Notes under the pieces: generated by a model | The model's input: the letters and a program-made list of their open reading frames with translations, nothing else | Told to the model about the DNA's origin: nothing | The model's database searches: none | Translations under genes and position numbers: made by a program | Part shown: one piece after another, positions 47,058-57,889 of the stretch | Position numbering within the stretch: the stretch's first letter is position 1 | Layout: each line of letters starts with the position of its first letter | Source: Paraspadella gotoi | Taxonomy: Eukaryota; Chaetognatha | DNA: 64,000 nucleotides | NCBI GenBank assembly: GCA_051294375.1 | Contig: CM119264.1 | Location: 13,846,813-13,910,812, forward strand | Reading direction: 5' to 3'

Positions 47058-47306
47058 TAAAGAATCAATATTAAGGGAAAACATTTTTTTGTTTTGTTTT
47101 CAGACAACGAATTTATTTTAGTGAAAAACGGACATGTTTCGGCTAACCTTCATCATTTGTGAAATGAAAGCTAATAAAATAGCCGAAAGACGTTCGTTTT
47201 TCACTAAAATAAATATTTTGTCTGAAAACGAAACTATTTTTTTCCTTTGATGCTCCTTACTTACTACGAAACGGAAGAATTAAAACAATGTCTAAAGAAT
47301 CAATAT
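47058..47306. mobile_element. Foldback (inverted-repeat) element with flanking direct repeats
   Basis: Two imperfect inverted arms of about 57 bases (47,089-47,145 and 47,180-47,238), each containing TTTATTTTAGTGAAAAACG or its complement, enclose a 34-base loop. An exact 14-base direct repeat TAAAGAATCAATAT flanks the hairpin at 47,058-47,071 and 47,293-47,306, like a target-site duplication. No open frame, so a non-autonomous (MITE or foldback-like) element. The flanking repeat is long for a classic MITE duplication and AT-rich, so it could be coincidental. Confidence 0.6.
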
Positions 47307-49157
47307 AAATATTTTTACATTTTGTTGAGCTTCAGGGAATATTTCAGAGACTACGACCTTACAATGAGGTCATATTAAGATATGTATTGATTGTACATGC
47401 GGTGTCCAAACTTTCCTTCCATATCCTTAATTCCATAAAACATTTTGCGACACCCACCCTCCCGCTTCCGTCAACGCCCCCCTCCCCCTTCCCTCAGCCC
47501 CGGAAATCTCCCGGCCCGAAATGGCGGGAAAATAAAAGGAAATAAAAGAAAATAGGATTTTGCCAAAAATGCAAACACCATCAATCGCGGTTTTTTAAAG
47601 GCGTCGCCCATTCATCGTTTCTGCCGAAATGAAACGACGAGTTTTTTTGACAGGAAAACGAGAAAAAATCCTTCATTCGAAATTTCCCACCTTTCGTCTC
47701 GCCACCAGTTGCGTACAATGTCTCGTCAATCTGAGATAAGGGCGTCTTTCCTTACCTCCGTTCATTGGGTCTTGATCAAACTTTTAGAATTAACTTAAGT
47801 TATCACTTTGAAAATGAAAAATATAGGAAGAGTAAATTAGACGAAGGAATAATAACTTGTACTACTCCATGATATTTAATGCTAATTGCTTAAAATATTT
47901 TCCGAATTGAACTCGGGTTGACGCGCTATTTTAATGTGTCTTTTTGCTTAAGATTTACGGATGAATCGTTTATGAGCGTGATGAAGCGACATTAAGATCC
48001 ACCACCCTACTGCGAATTACTAATAAAACTTATATAATTTGTTAGAAATTTAGGTGTTTACAAACTGAGTTCATCTTGCCTGTCACTCGATCACGTCATT
48101 TTTTTGGTCACGTGACTCTTGTTCGCGATTCTCAGGCTTCGTTTGGCGGGAAAAAAGCGGAAATCCTTGGAGTTAATCCTTTTTCTTCAAACTCCTCGCC
48201 TCCTGTTCCTCTCTCCGTCCCTCCGACTGACCTTCCGCCTTTTTTTTTTTATCCCTTCTTTCCTTCATTCTTGATTCATTCCTTCGCTCTTTTTCGGATT
48301 CTCTTTGACATCATTCCTCTCTTTTTTTCTCCATCCTGCCATCTTTTTGCCATCTATTTGCCATCTTGTTGGACTCAAGTCGTCGACGTCGTTCGTCTTT
48401 CGAGTTCGACACTTTTCTTCTTTTTTCTTCTTTTTTCTTCTTTTTTCTTCTTTTTTCTTCTTTTTTCTTCTTTTTTCTTCTTTTTTCTTCCCCTTTTTTA
48501 TTTTTCTTTTTCTTCTTCCTTTTTTCTCTAAATCCTTTTTCCCCCTTAACTTCTTCCTTTGTCCTTCTTTTTTCTTTTCTTCATTCTCTTTTCTCCTTTT
48601 TCTTTTTCTTTGTCCTTTTCTACGTCGCCTTTCCTTCTTTTCCTTAGTCTTTTTTCCTTGTTCCTCTTTTTATTTTTTTTCTTCACTTTTTTCCCTTTTC
48701 ATTCCTCTTTACTTTCTTTTCCGCTTAGTCTTTTCTTGTCTTGACATTAATTCCCGCGTAAAAAAAGGTCATTTTTGTCTTTTGCATTTTCAATCATATT
48801 TTATAATCACTAATAATGTCCAACCTTGGTTTTCCCCATCGTTTCATCGCAGGAAATAGACCAGTAGATGGATTTGATAAACCAAATGGTTTTCCTCTCT
48901 TGGCTTTTCCGTCTTTTCTTCTAATTAACTAATCAGAGAGGAGGCTTCCCTCAGGACACCCACGGCAGGGAAAGAGGAGAGGGAACTTGGTCACTCTTTA
49001 ACTTACCTTCAAGAACTCAGAATCAAATTCTATTTATTTTATTTGTTTACTGTCTGTTTATTCTGCATAATCTTAATAAACTATCGTTAAATCTCCTTAG
49101 GTGTTTAATGTTAATAAAACTCCTTTAATTTCTCCAAAATAAACCACGCCTACTTCC
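47307..49157. other. Gene-free region
   Basis: AT-rich DNA, then T/C-rich DNA from 48,175 with a 10-bp tandem repeat (48,415-48,491). Phe/Ser-rich frames at 48.1-48.9 kb come from composition. No supported gene. Confidence 0.55.
48415..48491. repeat. 10-bp tandem repeat (TTTTTTCTTC), about 7-8 copies
   Basis: Perfect decamer copies on a pyrimidine-only strand. Confidence 0.95.
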
Positions 49158-49164
49158 TTCGTTG

Positions 49165-49235
49165 TTGGGGCGGCGGTGGGATTCGAACCCACGCCTCCGA
49201 AGAGAATACTTCTTTCGTTGGTTTCTTGGATTATT
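49165..49235 (-). tRNA. 3' half of a tRNA-like sequence (fragment)
   Basis: The minus strand has a perfect T-arm, GTGGGTTCGAATCCCAC, containing the B-box GGTTCGAATCC. It is preceded by a possible long variable arm (TTCTCTTCGGAGGC) and followed by an acceptor-like CGCCGCC and CCA. AAACC further upstream could be the 3' anticodon-stem strand. The matching 5' half (GGCGGCG plus D-arm) is absent from the next 150 bases. A long variable arm would suggest Leu or Ser type. It is a truncated tRNA, a tRNA-derived repeat head or an error-damaged gene, not a functional tRNA as it stands. Confidence 0.5.
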
Positions 49236-50159
49236 AAACTTTAAAGGCAGTTTTTTCTCATTAAAATTAATTGAGATGTCAGTGACAACCCAGGTAAATA
49301 TTTTACATGAACTCCATTTATTATATACTTTCTTAATTGAAAAAAAATAGCCATGTACAATTGTACATTGTACATTGTACTATATATTGTCTTATTTCAG
49401 CCTTTTTTTAACTTTTCGTTGATTGTGACTATTTTCCGGAAAAAAAAGTAGACACAATCTTACACATTTCTCAAATATACATAAAATGCACAAAAGAGAA
49501 AACTAACACGAAGAAAATTTAATTTATTAATTAATTATTAATTATTAATTATTAATTAAGGCAAAAAATATTTTTTCCACCTCCATTCACCCCCAAGTAC
49601 ATTTTCTCATTTATTTTTACAATCTTTTTTTCGTCAACACATGCTTACATTAACAAATACGATAACATACAATAACAAATCAGGATTTATTAAGTATTAA
49701 ATTCCTTACCAAACCCGATCAGCTTTTCCTTTTTAAATCCAAGTTTCTTTTTCTTTTAAAATGAAATCTCAAATTTTTTCATTTGGCTTTCGAGACAAAA
49801 GGAAAATTCGCTGAGTCAAACGAAAACTATTCCACTGCGTCTTCTTCTTCCATGTTGTTGTTATTGTTGTAGTTATTGAAAAAAAAAATTTAAAATTCTT
49901 AAATTTCCTTTCATAGTACAGTAGTATATCTCTGAAAGTGGTTGGCGCCGTAATTCTTAATGTATTTCCGATCCGTAAATAGCGGGAACCGTTCGAAGTA
50001 AGTGCCTTTTGTTCGCGACGATGAAAAATGTCTTGGGTAAGTTGACTTATGCGAAACCATAAATGGAATCGGTTAAAAAAAAAAAAGTTAAAAAAAGAGA
50101 AAAAAAAATTCGGTTCCGAGAAAATTTCTTAAGAGAGAGAAAAAAAAATTCCGCGTTCA
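49236..50159. other. Gene-free AT-rich DNA
   Basis: Contains a TTAATTA-type repeat (49,520-49,560) and TGTACA-type short repeats (49,350-49,382). No gene seen. Confidence 0.6.
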
Positions 50160-50573
50160 ATCGCGCGCGTGTGACGACGATAACGACGACGACGACGACG
50201 ATGAGGAAGAGGAGGAAGAGGAAGAAGAAAACGATGACGAGAACGAGAGACACAACGACGAAGAAAAACAAAAATGACCACGAAGAATAAATGGCATTTA
50301 ATGGAAATAGAATTAGAGAAAAGGATGAAAAGGAAAGTTGGAGAAATTGATTAATAGAACAGAATATAAACCAAAACTGAATTTAACGATGGCCGAGGAT
50401 TATAAATTATAACTAAATTATGATGATAAGATGATGATAACGATGATGATGATGGTGATATTGATGATGATGATGATGAGAATGATGATTGATGATGATT
50501 GAAGAAGATGTAGACGACGACAAAAACAACGACAAAAAAAAATGAAGAAACTCGGAAAGAAATGAAAGTCGAA

Positions 50574-50609
<36 letters not shown>

Positions 50610-50700
50610 CGCGACGATAACGGTGACGATGAAAACGACGATATTAACGAAAACGATGACTACAATGACGACGACAACGACGACGACAACGACGCAACGC
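50160..50700. repeat. Cluster of (GAC)n, (GAT)n and mixed trinucleotide repeats
   Basis: GAC-rich 50,162-50,205, GAT-rich 50,415-50,505 and GAC/GAT/AAC-rich 50,570-50,698. An open frame from 50,562 reads as an Asp/Asn-rich peptide followed by about 30 ordinary residues before a GA repeat. Repeat periodicity explains it better than a gene. Confidence 0.8.
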
Positions 50701-50805
50701 GTGACCGTTTCGCGCGCGCGTCTGGGAAAGAGAACGTGGGCGAATTTGCAGAAACTGCCGGCGGCAAAATATGCGCGCGCGGAATCACATGGGAAATCCG
50801 GAGAG

Positions 50806-50903
50806 AGAGAGAGAGAGAGAAGAGAGAAGAGGAGAGAGAGAAGGAGAGAGAGAGATGAGGAGAGATGATGAGAGCAGAGAGAAGAGAGAGAGAGAGAGAG
50901 AGT
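50806..50903. repeat. Ragged (GA)n block
   Basis: GA repeat with frequent interruptions. Confidence 0.9.
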
Positions 50904-51633
50904 AGTAAATCCGGTTGAAGGAAGATAAAACAGCAGAAAATAAAGTGAGAAAAATTATTGGAATTTCTGTCGCCAAATGAAATCTTTGACAAGACAAAAT
51001 TAAAAGGAATTTATGATATGATCCAGTTGCTGCAGATAATTGGAAAGCAGGAAATATGATGCCAATGTTTTCAGAATATAATTTAATAAAGCCTAGATCT
51101 CAGAACGTATCGTATAAAATCTAATGATCCGAAATAGTAAGAGGTGGTTAAGAAATGGATGTAATAACAATTTTTAATTTAATACCACAAGAAAAACCTT
51201 TAAGTGAATTTTACAAGGGCAACCGTCTATAGAGAGACGATCCCACGCTACAAAAGTTTGCATTGGCCTCACAGGATGAAGAGGCAAAAGATTTAACTCG
51301 AACTTTCTTGAACAAACAAAGTTGGCTTTCATCTTCAGCTGGTCAAAGCGAAGACGACAAAAACAAACGGAGATTTGTAAGGAAAAGGAAAAGGAAAAGG
51401 AAAAGGAAAAACCTCATCGAATGCAAGCGACGGTTTCATTTCACGACCGACTGACGTTTTGACGTGCGCGATGTCGACTCCGCGCGCGTTTTTCCCCGAA
51501 GAAACGAAATTATTTATGCAAATTCTCCCGACGCTATGAATGAAAATTATTCAAAGTTTACAAAGACATTGTGGCTCTGTCCTCATGAATAAACATGGAA
51601 TCAAGAAGACTCCTCGGCTGTCGCGTCCGAATC

Positions 51634-51685
<52 letters not shown>

Positions 51686-52910
51686 GAGAGAGAGAGTCTC
51701 GCGAGACGAGTCCGACGCTGAGATGGGGAGATGATCCAGGAGACGCCAAATGTGAATTATGAAATGAGAATTGTGAAATGCAAAAATGTGAACATATTTA
51801 AAGGAGCGAAATGCAAAGGAAGCCAGCAAACAACATGTCCAATTGAGCAGCACAAAAAAAAGGTCAATAGCGGTGAGGGAGTCACTGAAAGTTGTGAATT
51901 GTAGGAAGAGCGTGTGATAATTTCAGTGAGTGGATTCGTCGCCTCAGAATTTCGTTTTCACTGGATTTAATTCACACTCACCCGCGCGTGAATTCATAAA
52001 TTTTTGGTGTGAAAGGCTTTTTTAGTTCGTTCTTTCGCTATTTTTTTTTTTTGATTGTGAACGAGTTGAAAGGAGAATCGAAAATAATAAATTAAAACCA
52101 CAATTTATGCGGCGCTGATTAGTCTTCTAGTTCCGCCTTTTTTTGGTCTTTGTTCGAAATTAATGAAAACAGTTATTTCTTTTTTGTGTTTTTTTTTAAT
52201 CGATTAGTTAAAAAAAAAAAGTCGAACTACGAATAAAGACGTCGAGAAAACCTCCGAAGATAGAACGACGATCAGAAAATAAGACAGAAGACATAAAAAG
52301 TGAATACCAAAAAAAAAAAAAAGGAAACAAAACAAAGAGAATCGCATACAAAAGACAATTGGAATAGAGATACTGCGTTTCCAAACAGAACAGAACTGTA
52401 GAGAGGATAGCAAAACAAGGGTGAAAGCTCGAAAAAAAGACAGTAACCCCAAAAAGAGAGAGAATATTGAGAGGGAGAGAGAGAGGAGAGAGAAAGTTCG
52501 TTTCATTCACCTTTAATTTCGCTAATCGCCTGCGGGGTCGTAAAAAAGGAGTCGCCCTCAATCCGAATAATTAAAAAAATATGTGAGAGAAGTGAGCGTG
52601 ACAATTAGGCCGTCGATAAAGTCACAAACTAACTCGATGTTACAATTAATTCACATCCAGTAGCTTTTTTTCCGGAACGGAGGGTTTTTTAAAAAAAGGT
52701 AATAAACGATGTATGAATGAATGAAGTTGTGTTTTCCGACTTTCTCTGCCTTACTTCACAGATTAGTTTCCGTTTCTTATCGTTTTTTTTAGTCGGATCA
52801 GCAGATTCCGACTCTATAATCCACTTTGTCGGGTCCGTCGTCCGCTCCCTCAATCTTATCGGGCATTAATTTCTTTCATGTCTGAACATCGAATTATGAT
52901 AAATTATATA
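50904..52910. other. Gene-free region
   Basis: AT-rich DNA with an AAAAGG repeat (51,380-51,410), a (GA)n block (51,636-51,697) and poly-A/T tracts. No coding frame supported. Confidence 0.55.
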
Positions 52911-52914
52911 AAAA

Positions 52915-53359
52915 AATTCATGTCTGTCCGTCTGTCTGTCTGTCTTTGTTCTGTCTGTCGTTGTCTGTCTTCATTCGGTCCTACCTAGCAAAAAACCCAA
53001 TTATTCGTGATTGGGCATCGGTTGCGATTAGAATGCAAATTTTTGTCGCTGGTAGATAGTGACACGTGGTGTTAGAGCTGGAAAACAGTTTCGATGAAGA
53101 AAAGACATAAATAAAGTCATATTTACTGACATATTCTCGTTACTTATATTTACTAATAATTATTATATTTATTTAAAATTGGATAGATAACTTGAAATGA
53201 AATTTGTGTGTGGGTAGGAAAGTATGCAATTAAGCTGGAAATAATTTTTTGATGGAATCGTAGGAGTGGAAAAGAGTTTAAATTAGACAAACCAAAAGAC
53301 ACATTTATTTGAATTTTTAAAAAAATTCTCTCTTTTCTCTCTGATTGATTGATTGAATG

Positions 53360-53423
<64 letters not shown>

Positions 53424-53720
53424 CAAGTTTACCAAATTATGCCAGTTTACTAAATTATTCATGTGACCAAATTCTGCAAGTTGACCAAATTATGCCAGAT
53501 GATAAAATTATGCCAGTTGACCAAATTACGTCATTTAAACATATTATGCCAGTTTACCAAATTTGTTATGTTACGATGATCTGGTAAGATCACAAATTAA
53601 AAGTCAGAAAAAATTACCATGATTTATCATCGCATTAGCTTATTACCGCTTAATTATCATAGGCAGATCCGACATTGTTTGCTCAAACTTGTTTAATTTA
53701 CATACAACGATTGTTTTAAT
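52915..53720. repeat. Repeat unit A, copy 1 (includes (GATT)n and 20-bp satellites)
   Basis: Order: TGTC repeat (52,920-52,970), two related segments of about 180 bases (CAAATTTTTGTCGCTGG..., GAAATTTGTGTGTGGG...), (GATT)n 53,341-53,422, imperfect copies of TTGACCAAATTATGCCAG (53,425-53,570), then CCGACATTGTTTGCTCAAAC. The same order recurs at 55,770-56,935. Confidence 0.8.
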
Positions 53721-53869
53721 GACGTAAAAATTGAGACATATTACGGTTCTAGTTGCGAAAAGATTGTTAAAAAAATTTCAACAAAAAAAAAAGAGAGAGA
53801 CATACATACGAATAATTAAATAACATCGGAAGAATGTACTTAAAAACAATCGATGTTTGTAAACAATAA

Positions 53870-54640
53870 CTAAGTTCGGCCTTTATTTTTGAGATAAAAA
53901 AAAATATTTACGACCAAGTAGGATGAGGCTCAATGTCAACACGGGTTCCCTGCGCCATGCTAAGGAATCTACAATGGATACATCCGAGGAGGCAGCGATA
54001 TCTAGTCATTCCTTCCTTACTTCCTTGCTCGATGCCATAGAATCAATGAACTAGTTATTCTTTTTTTTATTTTCTGTTATAACTTGAGGGTGAATATTTA
54101 GTTGGACGAGACGAACATATTCATGTAAGCTGAGACGGCACAAGATATATGAAAGACAGGGGTTAAGGTTATATAGGTTATATAGTGATGATTAGGATAG
54201 GGAAATTATATATTATTAGTTAGAGGGATGATTATGATAGGTTGATTATAGATTAGGTATTATATATTGGTCAGCCGGATGGAATTAGCTGACCGAGTGA
54301 CCGAAAGTGGTCGGAATCTGTAGAATCAACGAATCTCGACCCAACAGTCGACCTGCTGGAAATCAGTCGACCTTACCCGATCGACCTGGGTGGATTTTAA
54401 GTCGACACCTTAGATTCGCGCCATAACACGTACCCAGAGGAAACTATCGGAAATATTTTATAGCTCTTGGTACATCCTAGCAGTGTGGTGCAGGGAACCG
54501 GACAACATTGATCGACAGAGCCAGTCCGGCGACCTTCTCCGAAGCTCGATTTACAGAGGGCGCTATCCCCGAGGCGATAGAGAAGTCTTTAAAAAGAAAG
54601 TCATTTCTGTTGTTTATGTTTAATAACACTTTTGGATACA
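53870..54640. repeat. Repeat unit B, with CAGGGAACC motif in both orientations
   Basis: GGGTTCCCTGCGCCATGCTAAGG at 53,942-53,964 is the inverse of CCTAGCAGTGTGGTGCAGGG at 54,476-54,495. The right part (54,400-54,650) is similar to 63,562-63,940, including TCATTTCTGTTGTTTATGTT and the following AATAA. It is a dispersed family with at least three partial copies here. Confidence 0.8.
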
Positions 54641-54714
54641 ATTATCAATAATCTCTTTTTATCTACATCAGAAATACATATATATGCAAATAAGCTTATA
54701 TTATATCCTTTCTT

Positions 54715-55745
54715 TTCGTTGTAAATGATTTAGAGAAAAACAAAGTTTTATTAGTTTCAAGAACTTTGTTTTTATTGGCAAAACGACATTTTACGGCCTT
54801 GGTTTTTCAAGCCTTCTGTCAGTGTTTGTGATTAGACAAAATATTGTGCAAAAGAAGAGTAGAGCAAGAGAGAGAAAGTTTATAAGTATTCAACAAAAGT
54901 GGTGAGAACGAATAGTTAGTCACGGTGAGGGGACAGGGTAACTTGAACACACGATTAGTGAGTTTTTGAAAAAGAAGTGAAATTCTGGTTAGAGAGAAAG
55001 AGAGAGAGAGAAAGAGCATAGCTTAACAGGGATAAATAAATATATTAAAAAATATACATTGGTGCAATGTACAACATGATAAATGTTTAAAAAAACTGAA
55101 AAAGATTGGGTGAGAATTTTTAACAATTTGCAAAAGAGTGAATAAATAAGTTCAAGTATGTGTACTAATTACTAAAGAATTGTGGGGTTTGAAATGTAAG
55201 TTAAATAAGAAATTAGTTATATTTTTATGCTTATTATACTAATAATATACTTAACTTCTTTCATCACTTCACAATTTCACCCAAATTTCTTATAGCTAAT
55301 CTAGTCACTATTGAATCATTTATTCACTCTTTTGCAATGTTAAAAATTCTCCCATATCTTTTTCAGTTTATTTTAAACATCTATCATCTGTGTGTACATG
55401 CACAATGTATATTTTTATATTATTTATTTTATCCGTTGTTACAGTCGTCTACAATCTCTCTCTCTCTCTTTCTCTTAACCAAACTTTCATTTTTTTTTAA
55501 AAACTCATAATCTGTGTTCAATCGTTACCTGTCCTCACCCTCTCGCACCATATTCTGTCTCACCACTTTGTTGTGACAACTTTACCTTCTCTCTCTCTCT
55601 CACTCTATCTTTTAGGCACAATATTTTTGTCTAGATTACAAACACTGAAAGAAGGCTTGAAAACCAAAGCGAACATCGTCTGTTTTGCCAAATAAAAACA
55701 AATGTCGTTGAACTAATATTAAAACTTTTTGCTTGTTTCGCTAAA
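54715..55745. repeat. Large approximate palindrome, arms about 500 bp
   Basis: The reverse complement of 55,262-55,745 aligns with 54,715-55,232 along its length, with a spacer of about 30 bases. Landmarks: TTTTTCAAGCCTTCTGTCAG (54,805) with the inverse of CTGAAAGAAGGCTTGAAAA (55,645); ATTGTGCAAAAGAAG with the inverse of CTTTTAGGCACAATA. There are many small differences between arms. No open frame. Confidence 0.85.
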
Positions 55746-55769
55746 TTACAGCAAAAAAAAAGTTGATGT

Positions 55770-56935
55770 CCGTCCCGTCTATCTTCTGTCTGTCTGTCGT
55801 GTTCCCCCCCCTTATAAAAAAACTTCAATACTCGTAATTGGAGGGACTGGAATGTGTTACAATCGAAATTTGTTGTGTGTGGTTAGGAAGCTGTAATGAT
55901 TGAGCTGGACTATTACGTTTTCGATGTATATCGTGCGAGTGGAAAATGAGTTCTAAATAGAAAAACACATAAGCACATTAACATACAATTATTTTAACCC
56001 AGTGAATTTTGAATTAATCATAAATTGGGATGGATAGATTGATGATTACAATTTGTTGTATGTGTGGTGTAGGAAGTCGTGCTGAATGAAGAATCTGGAT
56101 ATAAAGTTTTTAAGATGGACGTGGAAATGAGTTTTAAATGGAAAAAACATGAGTCAAGTTGACTTTAATTTTTATTATTTATGGCTTAGCTCAATGGCAA
56201 TGTTTAGCATTAATTTGAATTAATAAAATTAAGTGAAAAAATTATGCATATTGAAAAAATATCAGTGAAATGGAATCGATCGCAAGTTGAACAGAATGAT
56301 GCAAGTTGAACCAGAATGACTGCAACAGTTGAAAGGAATGTGCAAGTTGCAACCTGGCCAGTTAAAGAATATGCAAGTTGAAAAAGAATGCATGCAAGTT
56401 GAAACGAATGAATGCAAGTGTTGAAAGAGGATCAGATGCAACGTGTGCAAAGATATGAATCGCAAGTTGAATAGATATGCAAGTTGATAAATGACTGAAT
56501 TAAGAATATGCAAGTTGAAAGAATGATGCACACGTGAAAGAATATGCAATGCAAGAATTGAGTAGCAAGTCAGTTGAAGAAAGATCAATTAATGCATATA
56601 GTTGAAAAAATTAGCAATTATAAGTGCAGAGTTGAAAAAAATATATGCTTGAAATTACCTTGCAGGTTTGAAAAAAATGAAGCAGACTTTAAAAAAAAGT
56701 CAAGCAGTTTAATAAAATCGGTTGCAAGGTGACAGAAATAAGCACATAGTTTGAAAAAAATTATTTTTGTACTTTATTTGTTCATTATTTATATTTATAT
56801 TTATTCTATTTATTTATTTAATTTATTTAGTGCTTATTCGTTAAATATCGCCTTGCAGAGCCCGACATTGTTGCTCAAAACTTTTTTCTTTCTGGCAATT
56901 TTTTTATCCTATACAAATGATTTTATGTTTTGCTA
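55770..56935. repeat. Repeat unit A, copy 2 (expanded, noisy)
   Basis: Direct copy of 52,915-53,720 with an expanded satellite part (56,275-56,750) of roughly TGCAAGTTGAAAGAA units, varying irregularly in length. It ends with CCCGACATTGTTGCTCAAAA, matching CCGACATTGTTTGCTCAAAC in copy 1. Confidence 0.78.
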
Positions 56936-57459
56936 TAGTTTCCTTTACTCTTCATCACGACTCAAGAAAATACAACACGGAAATGAAACTATGAGACGGA
57001 CGGGCAGACAGACATACAGACTGAGAAGAAGGAAAAAACACTGGTATTTGGAATTGACGCCGGTTTAAAATAAAAAAACAACCAGGGAAAAAGATTGATG
57101 AAAATTCGCGCATTTCGGGCAAATGTTGACTTGTGCGGACGTTTATGATGGCTAAATACTATCATTGATTTCAAATCTTTCTCTCTCTTCGAGCTTCCAC
57201 CCCGAAATAAGAAAAAGAATTTTTCCCGTAGCGGTTATCTTTATTCGCTTTCAGTTTTTTTCTTGACTCCTTTTCTTTTTTTTTACTTCTTGCTTGCTTT
57301 TTTTTCACGATTTGTTTCTCGCTAGTTATTTTCTTCTTTGGCTACCTTTTCGAGCGGTTGTTCTAGGTTTGTCTACGTTTTTCGTTATTTAGAGCCTTAC
57401 TCTCGCAAGCCTGAAATAACCGAAATAAAGCAGGAATGTAAAATAAAAATAATGTGTTG

Positions 57460-57735
57460 TATAACCAAGTGGAGGAGAGAAAAGAAAGAGAAAGAAGAGG
57501 AGAGAGGGGACGAGAGAGACGAGAGATGAGATGAGTAGAGATCAGAGAGAAGGGAGCGAGAAGGAGAGAGGGAGGAGAGGAGAGAGATGACGAGAGCGAG
57601 AGAGAGCAGGGGAGATAGAGAGAAGAGAGAGAGAAGAGAGAGACAGAGAGAAGCGAGGGAGAGTAAGATGGGAGAGGATCAGGAGATGAGAGTAGAGAGA
57701 GGAAGTATGTATGGAAGAGAGAGAAGAGAGAGACG
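57460..57735. repeat. Ragged GA-rich block
   Basis: GA repeat interrupted every few bases (GACGAGAGAGACGAG...). Of the same ragged type as the 35-38 kb blocks. Confidence 0.85.
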
Positions 57736-57889
57736 TGATGAGTCCAGTCAGCAACCTCTTAACATCCGAGCAGCATGCCCTCTCATCGATCGATGACGAG
57801 ATCTTTTTTGTCTTTCTTTTTTTTTTCTTCTTTCGTCTTAAAGACTTTTGAGATTGAATTTCTCTCGCGCTCCTGGACGCGGAAGATCG

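Noticed and set aside
48076-48859. Phe/Ser-rich frames at 48.1-48.9 kb as a membrane protein
   Set aside because: T/C-rich low-complexity DNA with a decamer repeat; hydrophobicity comes from TTT/TTC/CTT codons.
50562-50858. 98-residue Asp/Asn-rich open frame followed by RDRFARASGKENVGEFAE
   Set aside because: Mostly (GAC)n; ends in a GA repeat; no splice signals. Kept only as a repeat observation.
53341-53570. Regularly spaced short repeats reminiscent of a CRISPR array
   Set aside because: Repeats are head-to-tail satellite units without unique spacers, in an animal genome.
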